Below are positions 1 to 6,387 of a DNA stretch of 7,946 nucleotides, piece after piece; position 1 is the stretch's first letter; each line of letters opens with the position of its first letter. The translations under genes were made by a program, and so were the position numbers. This stretch comes from CAYURR01 sp964446745 (GTDB taxonomy: Bacteria > Bacillota > Clostridia > Lachnospirales > WQUN01). The notes under the pieces were generated by a model that saw only the letters and a program-made list of their open reading frames with translations, was not told where the DNA came from and made no database searches. Location: the NCBI GenBank assembly GCA_964446745.1, contig CAYURR010000139.1, forward strand, positions 1-7,946, written 5' to 3'.

Positions 1-45
1 CGCAACCGAATTCGTCGTTCCCAAGTCTATACCGATATATCCCAT
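1..45 (-). CDS. Hsp70-family protein (Hsp70-D), N-terminal fragment
   Basis: Only the first 15 codons lie in the window; the gene runs off the low-coordinate edge. They translate as MGYIGIDLGTTNSVA, the textbook phosphate-1 loop of the Hsp70/DnaK actin-like ATPase fold (IGIDLGTTNS), with both Thr and the Asp intact. The start codon is an ATG with a perfect AGGAGG five bases upstream. The stop of the upstream nuclease-like gene is 24 nt away, so it is most likely the next cistron of the same operon. The start is nearly identical in pattern to that of Hsp70-C (IGIDLGTTNS at residues 23-32), but without that protein's N-terminal extension. The family is certain from the motif. Whether the rest is full length, lidless or catalytically complete cannot be seen. 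Confidence 0.88.
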   Translation of the reverse strand, partial: MGYIGIDLGTTNSVA

Positions 46-50
46 ATTTA

Positions 51-56
51 CCTCCT
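51..56 (-). promoter_or_regulatory. Strong Shine-Dalgarno site of Hsp70-D
   Basis: On the minus strand this is a perfect AGGAGG, five bases (TAAAT) before the ATG at 45-43. It is the best ribosome binding site in the window. It fixes the start of the partial Hsp70-D gene and shows that this cistron need not depend on coupling to the AT-rich gene upstream. Confidence 0.85.
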
Positions 57-69
57 GCCTTAAATTTTA

Positions 70-579
70 CTAAGTTATCCGTTTTTTCATCGAAAAAACT
101 GAATATACATCATTCCATTCATCTATTGATAAAACTTGACAACTTTTTATTAATTCTGATTTTATTTCATCGTAATTTTGTAATTCAAAGGGCAATCGCT
201 TCATTATCGATGCGCAAGCCCTTTTACGCCACACACTATCAATATATCGTGACTCAATAATAAATACTAAGGTTATTGGTTTGTATTTCATACTTGACAA
301 TATATAAAATGCACTTCCGTAATATTTCTTTATCAAATTATCATATAACACGCCGTTTTTAATCTTTTCGTTAAATGCCTCGGGATTATTTACATTTTCT
401 ATATCTGTATTCTTATACTCAACGAACAGCATTTCATGTTCCGTTTCTACTATAAAGTCAACATCCGAAAGGGCATTACCAATACACTTGTATTTAGACT
501 TCAAATCCCCTTCAACATTGAGTGCATGGCTGAAATCAAACTCATAAACGCCATTCTCCTCAACATAGACCCCGCTCAT
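70..579 (-). CDS. Small PD-(D/E)XK nuclease-like protein, putative effector
   Basis: This is a 169-residue soluble protein with no signal peptide or membrane segment. Residues 39-57 read DVDFIVETEHEMLFVEYKN: an Asp (D39 or D41) opening a strand, a turn, then a second strand ending E54-x-K56. This is the D...ExK pattern of the PD-(D/E)XK nuclease core, and a strand-helix-strand region rich in hydrophobics follows (about 86-110). The active-site assignment is inference from the motif alone; no subfamily is recognised. The start is an ATG with GGGGGAG six bases upstream, overlapping the end of the ATPase gene, whose stop is 3 nt away, so the two are translationally coupled. The gene is very AT-rich (two sampled 60-base blocks give 20-25% GC). 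An ATPase followed by a nuclease suggests an ATPase-gated effector. It is not a convincing DUF4435/TOPRIM protein of the PARIS type, being too short and built on a different motif. Confidence 0.72.
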   Translation of the reverse strand: MSGVYVEENGVYEFDFSHALNVEGDLKSKYKCIGNALSDVDFIVETEHEMLFVEYKNTDIENVNNPEAFNEKIKNGVLYDNLIKKYYGSAFYILSSMKYKPITLVFIIESRYIDSVWRKRACASIMKRLPFELQNYDEIKSELIKSCQVLSIDEWNDVYSVFSMKKRIT

Positions 580-582
580 GTA

Positions 583-1611
583 TCACTCCCCCAGATTTCT
601 GTCTATCACCTCGTCCATAAGCGCGTCAAATGCTTTAGTAATCGGATTGTTTTTTAAGCTTCTAAATTCCTTATCACTTTCGCACTCCGTTCCATGCTCT
701 GACTTATACAGCGAATGAAATAGTACGGCATCATTTTCATTCTTCTTAGTCTCGAAATATTTAGCGGTGATGTAATCATGTGTCGCAACAAAGACTTGTA
801 CACCTCGACGTGATAACTCTAACAGTATCTGCACTACCTGGGGTATAACTTTGGGGTTGATATTAGCTTCCGGCTCATCCCATATCAATATCGTACCTTG
901 ATTAATGCTGTCATTCATCAACAGCTGCCAAAGCAACCCGACCTTCTTAAAACCTTCTGCCTCGACAGTGAATTCGATCTTTGCACCGTTTTTCTTTTGT
1001 ATAAAAAACATGTCGTTCTCTACTACAATCGAACCTCCGATTATTTCATCAATAATCGGAATAACCGCTAACGCTGTCTCGGAAGCAATCTTAGTCTCAG
1101 GGAGTAGTGATTTTTTGATGATATCGTAATAGGTTTTATCAAATGCCATCCTTACCTTTTCATATAAGGACATAAATCCTTTTGAATGCGTTAGAAACTC
1201 CTTTGCTGGGATAAAAACAGCCGGGATAACATCCTTTGTTTGCTCAGTTTCATATACTTGGGAGACACCGCTATAATCACCGTTTTTCCATATCTCATTT
1301 GAGTATGCATTTCCATCATATATAAATGATAACTCTGCACAAGCCGAAATTTCGTCCTTTATCAAGTCCGCTGGGCTTTTTCCAAACATTTCCTTTAAGG
1401 TTTTATCAAATCTATAGAAATACCGTTGATCCCATTCCTTTTCATCATCATTCGCTTGTGTCTCACAAAAAGCATAAATCGCTTTTAGCAGATGCGTCTT
1501 GCCGGTCCCGTTTTCACCAATGATTACATTAATACCGTCACAAAAATTGATTGTTACATCGTCAAACAAAGAAATATTCTTTAACCTCGCTCTTGTGACA
1601 GGCATAATCAT
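583..1611 (-). CDS. OLD/ABC-type AAA ATPase (AAA_15/AAA_21-like)
   Basis: This is a 342-residue ATPase of the SMC/ABC-like group common in defence systems. Visible motifs are Walker A GENGTGKT (residues 32-39), a degenerate signature-like segment EAEGFKKVGLL (217-227), Walker B ILIWDEPEANINP (241-253, with D245 and E246) and a switch-like TH (T277-H278) after a VQVFVA strand. The insert between Walker A and the signature is short and there is no C-terminal TOPRIM domain, so it is not a full OLD nuclease. A separate nuclease-like protein is encoded 3 nt downstream and may be its partner. The start ATG overlaps the TGA of Hsp70-C by one base (TGATG). A second in-frame ATG at codon 3 is better spaced from the AGGGAG motif at 1615-1620 (9 nt against 3 nt) and may be the true start. 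Composition is AT-rich compared with the Hsp70 genes (one sampled block about 32% GC). Confidence 0.93.
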   Translation of the reverse strand: MIMPVTRARLKNISLFDDVTINFCDGINVIIGENGTGKTHLLKAIYAFCETQANDDEKEWDQRYFYRFDKTLKEMFGKSPADLIKDEISACAELSFIYDGNAYSNEIWKNGDYSGVSQVYETEQTKDVIPAVFIPAKEFLTHSKGFMSLYEKVRMAFDKTYYDIIKKSLLPETKIASETALAVIPIIDEIIGGSIVVENDMFFIQKKNGAKIEFTVEAEGFKKVGLLWQLLMNDSINQGTILIWDEPEANINPKVIPQVVQILLELSRRGVQVFVATHDYITAKYFETKKNENDAVLFHSLYKSEHGTECESDKEFRSLKNNPITKAFDALMDEVIDRNLGE

Positions 1612-3239
1612 CAGCTCCCTTGCATCTTTGTCTTTTCAAACCGCTCCGGTGCAAATATCTCCTTAAACCCTGATGGCTTATACTCGCCGCCGAAGCCCAT
1701 GTCCTCGACGATACCCTTTATCAAGCCGCCCTCTTCCTCAGCCAGAAGCGTAATGTTCAAATGCGTCTTGCCTGACGGGCGCTCGGGCAAGCCTGTGATT
1801 TCAAGCTCGCCGATCAGCTTGCAGTCCTCGTACCTATCGTCTCGGTTTATGCGTTCGAGTATACGCATATCAAATGATGTCATGTCACCGGGGTTTTTGC
1901 CCGACAGCGTGAAGCGGTGCGTCTTTTTCGCGAGCGGGTACGGCGTACCCCTGCGCAGCATGCAAAAGAAGGATTTGCGTTCACCCTTTGCCCCTGCGGC
2001 GATCTCGAGCCCGATATCATGCGGGATTGTTACTTGAAATTCTACGGTATAGTTCTCGCTGCTGATGTCCGGATGCGCCAGCAGGCCCATCTTCATCGCC
2101 GCGTAATACGTAGCGCCGAGCGAGATATCGAGTGCGGGCCGTTCCGATACATATATCTTGTTCTCGTCGTTAAAGATGCTCAATAGCATTTCTTTGACCC
2201 ATGGCATCTGCGACGAGCCGCCCTCGAGCAGAACGCGGTCGATATCGTCGGGTTGTATGCCGGCCTCGCGCACGGCCTTCAGTACGAGCGAGCGTGTCTT
2301 GTTTATAAACGTGGCGATCAGATCCTCGAACGCGTCGCGTGTGATCTGCTCCGCGAACGGCGGTATGCAGAATGTAAACGGTATGCGGAATGTCTTTACG
2401 CCGGACAGTCGCTCCTTTGTATCACGTGCACGCATCGACAGCTCGACGAGGTTCTCCGGTGAGACCTCGTTACGGCTCGTCTTGGTCTTGGCTTCGAGTA
2501 GGTTATAGCAGTGCTCAAGTAGCATCTCGTCGACATTGTCACCGCCGTGAAACGCCTCGCCGCCCTCACAAATTACTTGCATCTTTATATGATTATCGTT
2601 TTGCTCCGTGACCTTAAAGATCGTTATATCGAGCGTGCCGCCGCCAAAGTCAAATACAAGTATGTTTTCGTCGGCCTTTAGCATGTGGCGGAAATTGTAA
2701 GCGAGCGCGGCTGCCTTGGGCTCCTCGATCAAGCATATCAAATGATCCGACAGACCGGCTATTTCACATGCGCGCATCGTAGCCTTTTTCGCTGCGTCGT
2801 CGAAGTCATACGGCACCGACACCACGATGCCCGCGATCTCGGCCTTCGGATTCAGGTTATATACGTTTGACACGAGTTCCTTTAATATCATCGCCGATAT
2901 GTCCTCGGGCAGATATGCGTTACCCGCGATATCGAGTTGTTCGTTTGTACCCATCTTGCGCTTGATCGAGCGTACCGTGCTCTCCGGATACAGCTTCATG
3001 GAGCGATAGGCCTCGTCGCCTATAACCCATTCGGCTTCCTCCTTGCGGTACTGCACGACCGACGGCATCGGTATCTTGCCAAAGCCGTTACTGATATCAA
3101 TAGGCTCAGGGCGGTTGTTCGCAGAATCCCAGTAACTGATTACCGAGTTCGTCGTACCGAGGTCGATGCCTATTACATACGCGTCCTCGGGCAGCTTGCC
3201 CTCCGCCGCAATACGCGCCTTATATTCCTCAAAATGCAT
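1611..3239 (-). CDS. Lidless Hsp70 with intact ATPase motifs (Hsp70-C)
   Basis: This 542-residue Hsp70 homologue is expected to be a cytoplasmic ATP-dependent chaperone or sensor. After an unusual ~20-residue charged N-terminal extension, the nucleotide-binding domain has phosphate-1 IGIDLGTTNS (23-32), the catalytic-Lys segment SIKRKMG (K93), the connect motif IEEPKAAALAY (E173), phosphate-2 VFDFGGGTLD (D197, T202), HGGDNVD (231-237) and adenosine motif LLEGGSSQMP (337-346). The usual hydrophobic interdomain linker (LLLD type) is not obvious. A divergent beta substrate-binding region follows from about residue 400 and contains IGLEI and GLPERPSG. The protein ends soon after GFGGEY, with no alpha-helical lid, so it is about 100 residues shorter than DnaK. 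The ATG start has AAAGGA 8 nt upstream, and the Hsp70-B stop is only 4 nt before it. The C-terminal region resembles that of Hsp70-B more than that of Hsp70-A. Confidence 0.96.
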   Translation of the reverse strand: MHFEEYKARIAAEGKLPEDAYVIGIDLGTTNSVISYWDSANNRPEPIDISNGFGKIPMPSVVQYRKEEAEWVIGDEAYRSMKLYPESTVRSIKRKMGTNEQLDIAGNAYLPEDISAMILKELVSNVYNLNPKAEIAGIVVSVPYDFDDAAKKATMRACEIAGLSDHLICLIEEPKAAALAYNFRHMLKADENILVFDFGGGTLDITIFKVTEQNDNHIKMQVICEGGEAFHGGDNVDEMLLEHCYNLLEAKTKTSRNEVSPENLVELSMRARDTKERLSGVKTFRIPFTFCIPPFAEQITRDAFEDLIATFINKTRSLVLKAVREAGIQPDDIDRVLLEGGSSQMPWVKEMLLSIFNDENKIYVSERPALDISLGATYYAAMKMGLLAHPDISSENYTVEFQVTIPHDIGLEIAAGAKGERKSFFCMLRRGTPYPLAKKTHRFTLSGKNPGDMTSFDMRILERINRDDRYEDCKLIGELEITGLPERPSGKTHLNITLLAEEEGGLIKGIVEDMGFGGEYKPSGFKEIFAPERFEKTKMQGS

Positions 3240-3243
3240 ATTA

Positions 3244-4758
3244 TCATTCCTTTGATTTGATCATCTGCTTTAGTTCAAACGCCGAGGCCGGAAAAATCTC
3301 ACCGAAGCCGAAATCCTTTACCGTAACACCTAAGTCCCCGCCCTCGAACGCGAAGTCGAAGCACAGCTTCGTCGTACCCTTGGGCCTTGTGGGCAAGCCA
3401 TCGAGCCGCAGCTCGCTCAATGTATGTACAGCCCCGTTCTTGTCGCGGCGCGCTACCTGTATGCCGTAGTCGATCCCCTGACCTGTTGGCTGTTGCAAAA
3501 TAAACATCCGACGCTTTGCGCCCTGGCGTTTAAATGTCGAGCGCTCGATGATGGTAATAAAGCGCCCGCATAACAGCCCGTAATCAAACTCAGTCTTGCT
3601 GCGATCAGTGATGCGCATAGGCGGCAACGCGGGTTGCTTTACTATTCCGAGCAGTGATGCGGCCTTTATCGCCGCTCCCTCCGAGGCTACGGTCTTAGCG
3701 TTTTTATAAAATATCCTGCGGCTGTTTTCAAATATATCGTTCACGACAGATTTGGCAAAAAACATCTCGAACCCGCCGCCTGTGCAGATAACGTCTGTGA
3801 TACGCTGGTCGGTACTGTCGTCTATGTCCGTAAACCGCTCAAGGAAGTGGAACAATCTATTTCTGATGCCCTCTATGCCTCGCTCAATCTCGGACTTTGT
3901 GATGCTACGCCGATATGGCGGATATATAAAGTTCATGTACATATTCACAGGTTGCTTTGGGTTCAGTTCCTTTAGCATCAGGTCCTTGTGCCCGTACATG
4001 AAGCCGATCAATTGCTCACGCATGTTCGCGTCTATCTTTTGCGGGAAATCCTTTATCAGTAGGTTATAGATACAGTCATCGACGTGCCTTATCGAAACAC
4101 TTTCGTCTACACATGCATCTACGCTGTCTACCTCTATACCCGAATGTCCCGACTGGACTTTGTTTATGCTGCCCCGAAGCTCCCTGCTACCGTAATCGAG
4201 CAGCAATATGTTCATGGGCTGCGAGACTGCCGTGGCGTTTTCATATGCATACTTTGTCATTATACATGCCTTGTTCGGGGCTATCTCAAGTAGCTGATTG
4301 CCATATCCGGCCTCCTGAAACGCCGCCTTTAGCTCGTTCTGTGCGTTTTCGCTCATATAGTCGGGTACCGCACAGACGATGCCCTCGATGTGGGCCTTCG
4401 GGTTGATATTTTTTATATTGTTTAATAGTTCTTTCAGATACATGGCCAGCAAGGATTTTACCGGTATAGCCTTGCCGTCGATATTTGCGGTCACACCGCT
4501 GCCGAGGCGTTGGATGATGTTTCGGACGTTTACCTCTGCCGCGTAGCCCATGTTTAACATTGCGTAATCGCCGTACACCCATTCCTTGCTGTGCGGTATA
4601 TATTGCATCACGGTGGGCTGCGACGGCTTGCCGTATCCGCCCGACAGGTCGATGACCTCCGATTCCCTACGCGCGTGGTTATAGAATGATATACACGACG
4701 AGTCGTCGCCGAGATCCACCCCTATGATATAGCTTGATTCGGTATCCGTATGCCTCAC
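3244..4758 (-). CDS. Divergent, probably inactive Hsp70 paralogue (Hsp70-B)
   Basis: This is a 504-residue Hsp70-fold protein whose layout matches Hsp70-C throughout but whose catalytic sites are lost. Phosphate-1 reads VDLGDDSS (14-21), so the two Thr are Asp. The catalytic Lys position is Gln (Q83 in IIQRLG). The connect-motif Glu is Ala (A160 in EIAPNKA). Phosphate-2 DFGGGT is DYGSRE (188-193), and the GGD of the LGGxD segment is missing. The adenosine-side TGGGF (326-330) is kept, so some nucleotide binding is possible. The C-terminal part (LDGLPTRPKGTTK, then DFGFGEIFP) aligns with the same region of Hsp70-C, and there is no lid. The reading frame is open and intact, which argues against a decaying pseudogene. 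I infer a regulatory or scaffolding pseudo-ATPase, perhaps a partner of Hsp70-C. The start is a GTG 15 nt after the GrpE-like gene; upstream ATGs are out of frame. Confidence 0.93.
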   Translation of the reverse strand: MRHTDTESSYIIGVDLGDDSSCISFYNHARRESEVIDLSGGYGKPSQPTVMQYIPHSKEWVYGDYAMLNMGYAAEVNVRNIIQRLGSGVTANIDGKAIPVKSLLAMYLKELLNNIKNINPKAHIEGIVCAVPDYMSENAQNELKAAFQEAGYGNQLLEIAPNKACIMTKYAYENATAVSQPMNILLLDYGSRELRGSINKVQSGHSGIEVDSVDACVDESVSIRHVDDCIYNLLIKDFPQKIDANMREQLIGFMYGHKDLMLKELNPKQPVNMYMNFIYPPYRRSITKSEIERGIEGIRNRLFHFLERFTDIDDSTDQRITDVICTGGGFEMFFAKSVVNDIFENSRRIFYKNAKTVASEGAAIKAASLLGIVKQPALPPMRITDRSKTEFDYGLLCGRFITIIERSTFKRQGAKRRMFILQQPTGQGIDYGIQVARRDKNGAVHTLSELRLDGLPTRPKGTTKLCFDFAFEGGDLGVTVKDFGFGEIFPASAFELKQMIKSKE

Positions 4759-4773
4759 CCCATTTCATTTCAG

Positions 4774-6354
4774 TTACTGTGCACAGATTACATTCGCGCG
4801 CATGATCACGAGTTCTCCGGCCCTATAGCCGTTTGTAATCGTCTTGATGATCTCACCACGGTTAAAGCCCTCGTGCTTTTCGGCCACGAGCACCTCGGCC
4901 TCCTTGCCCGAAAACATTGTATGCGGCTCTGGGTGTATCATCGTTATCTCCTGGGCCTTCAATGCCTCAAACACCTCTGCCATGCACGCATCCATGGCGG
5001 TTACATAATCCTTGATGCGCTGCTCCTCGCTCTCACGGAGCTTTCCGACGCTATAGTGCATGATCTCCTCAAATGTAGCTATCTCATACAGCAAATGCTC
5101 GCGCAGGAATTTCAATATATATCGGTCGCGTTCATCCGATGCGTTTTTACGCGCCTGTGCAAACCCCGATACATGCTTTACAAATAATCCGGTCTGTAGT
5201 ATCTCGTTTATCAGATCTTCGCCGCCATATGTTATACATACCTCGACGGCTGTCTCTTTCATCGTCTCGACATCCTGTGGCGATATCTTATAGCTGTAAT
5301 TAAATGTAGTCCTCTTTTCGAATTCGACCTTGGTCTCTGCGAGGCTGTCGATCTTTATGCGCATCGTTTCGTCTATAGCCTTTATGATTTCATTTTCATT
5401 TTCTGTTTCATCAGCCGACAGCGCATTTATCCTCTTGAAGATGTCGAGCACCTGTTCGGTCATCTTGATCGTCTCGGCAAGCCTTCCGTTATCCTCGGCC
5501 TCTCCGCTCAGCCCATCCGGTGCGATCAAAAGCTCCGGATTGACTATATCAACCAAGCTCTTGCGATAAATCCTGTCCGGATTTACCAGTAGTTCTTTAG
5601 CGGCTTCTATAAAAACGGATTTTTCTGTTAGGCTGTTCTCGTCGGTTGTGTCCCCGCTCATCGCCTCGGTCAAATGCAACGCGCTATCCATGAATGTACC
5701 GTATGCGGCCTTTATCTCGGCTATAATGCGCTGCAGTTCTTCTTGCTCGGTCATATTGCCCGCATGCCGCATGATCTGTTGGTCGGCTGCTATCATCTGA
5801 TGCGCGAGCACGTTTTTACAGGTATGCAGTTCATCCGTGACATTTTTCAGTAGCTGATCGAGTACCTTGCGATCCTCTATCTCACGCAGGTTCTGATCTA
5901 TCAGCGAGACCGTGTTTAGATAAACCTCATAGATCGTCTCACCGTTTAAAAAGCTCTCATCCGACAGCACACCGATCTGTTGCATCGTGGTGTATATGAT
6001 TGATCGCTTTTCATTTGTTACCGGGTTTTGGGAGGGTTCCGGGTAGTTCTCGTCAAACACGCGTATGCGCGCGTTTAATACGCTACAGATGCCGCTCAGG
6101 ATATAACGTATCGATATCGTTTTCATATGCTCGATAACGGTATCGTACAGCGTCACCACATCCCTGCAGCTGTCTATGAGCTGCCTGTAGCAAAAAAATA
6201 ACTGCTCGTCAAAGTCGGCAAGGCGGGCATTTCTACCCGCCGCCGTAATCACCGCATCGACGACATAGCGCTTCAAAATAGCCGCAGCCTCTTCGTTTCG
6301 GCGTTTTGACAAAACAGTACATTGTGTAAGGAATTCCTTTTCATATGCAGTCAC
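4774..6354 (-). CDS. Large helical protein with GrpE-type C-terminal beta-wing
   Basis: This is a 526-residue, strongly helical, acidic protein with no signal peptide or membrane helix. Residues 473-526 match the C-terminal wing of GrpE, the domain that opens the Hsp70 ATPase to release ADP: a Phe where GrpE has its FDP (F481), KEAEVL where GrpE has its HEAV, then GEIIKTITNGYRAGELVIMR (500-519) followed by ANVI, which fits the GrpE pattern G-x-V...GY-x-L...R-x-A-x-V. The preceding helix (about 450-470, AMDACMAEVFEAL) also sits where GrpE has its short bundle. Residues 1-440 are long helical segments, probably coiled coil at about 150-235, with acidic low-complexity loops near 232-245 and 313-323. 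I recognise no family for this part. GrpE is normally about 200 residues. The GTG start has GCGGGGA about 6 nt upstream, and an in-frame stop lies further upstream. Flanking Hsp70 genes support an exchange-factor role. Confidence 0.85.
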   Translation of the reverse strand: MTAYEKEFLTQCTVLSKRRNEEAAAILKRYVVDAVITAAGRNARLADFDEQLFFCYRQLIDSCRDVVTLYDTVIEHMKTISIRYILSGICSVLNARIRVFDENYPEPSQNPVTNEKRSIIYTTMQQIGVLSDESFLNGETIYEVYLNTVSLIDQNLREIEDRKVLDQLLKNVTDELHTCKNVLAHQMIAADQQIMRHAGNMTEQEELQRIIAEIKAAYGTFMDSALHLTEAMSGDTTDENSLTEKSVFIEAAKELLVNPDRIYRKSLVDIVNPELLIAPDGLSGEAEDNGRLAETIKMTEQVLDIFKRINALSADETENENEIIKAIDETMRIKIDSLAETKVEFEKRTTFNYSYKISPQDVETMKETAVEVCITYGGEDLINEILQTGLFVKHVSGFAQARKNASDERDRYILKFLREHLLYEIATFEEIMHYSVGKLRESEEQRIKDYVTAMDACMAEVFEALKAQEITMIHPEPHTMFSGKEAEVLVAEKHEGFNRGEIIKTITNGYRAGELVIMRANVICAQ

Positions 6355-6387
6355 TGCATTTCCCCGCTTACTAAAGGTTTTTTATTA

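Larger units (their letters stand above)
46..1610. other. AT-rich two-gene island within an Hsp70 operon
   Basis: Base composition changes sharply at the Hsp70-C/ATPase junction. Sampled 60-base blocks count 12/60 G+C at 121-180, 15/60 at 241-300 and 19/60 at 1381-1440, against 40/60 at 2221-2280 inside Hsp70-C. The island holds exactly the ATPase and nuclease-like genes, and Hsp70 coding resumes on its low side. I see no transposase, integrase, tRNA, terminal inverted repeat or target duplication at its edges. Separate acquisition of the pair is the likely reason for the contrast. The block values are hand counts, not a full scan. Confidence 0.6.

Noticed and set aside
46..69. Attachment site or target duplication at the edge of the AT-rich island.
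   Set aside because: No sequence near 46-69 is repeated near 1611, and no recombinase gene is in the window.
70..579. PARIS AriB (DUF4435/TOPRIM) identity for the small protein after the ATPase.
   Set aside because: At 169 residues it seems too short, and the visible motif is D...ExK rather than the TOPRIM E...DxD pattern.
583..1611. Full OLD-family nuclease.
   Set aside because: The protein ends about 65 residues after the Walker B/TH region and has no TOPRIM domain; only the ATPase half is present.
4286..4582. A 98-codon minus-strand open frame rich in Arg and Gly inside Hsp70-B.
   Set aside because: It lies wholly within the clear Hsp70-B reading frame, shows no domain pattern, and is a frame shadow of GC-rich sequence.
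3244..4758. Calling Hsp70-B a pseudogene because its catalytic motifs are lost.
   Set aside because: The frame is uninterrupted, the spacing to neighbours is operon-like and the fold-level layout is retained; a pseudo-enzyme is a better fit than a decayed gene.
4750..5187. Plus-strand open frames of 100-145 codons (also at 1699-2037, 2158-2508, 6419-6826 and 7378-7719).
   Set aside because: Each is antisense to a well-supported gene, with compositionally odd Cys/Arg/Ser-rich translations and no recognisable domain.
6345..6359. 15-base palindrome (7-base arms, one-base centre) lying on the GTG start of the GrpE-like gene.
   Set aside because: A perfect 7-base-arm palindrome with a one-base centre is expected about once per 16 kb by chance (4^-7 per position). 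A one-base loop cannot form a hairpin as such, and no second copy was noticed.
6355..6387. Terminator or promoter in the largest intergenic gap.
   Set aside because: Only 33 bases, with an A-run on the coding strand but no hairpin followed by a T-run, and too short for a convincing -35/-10 pair.
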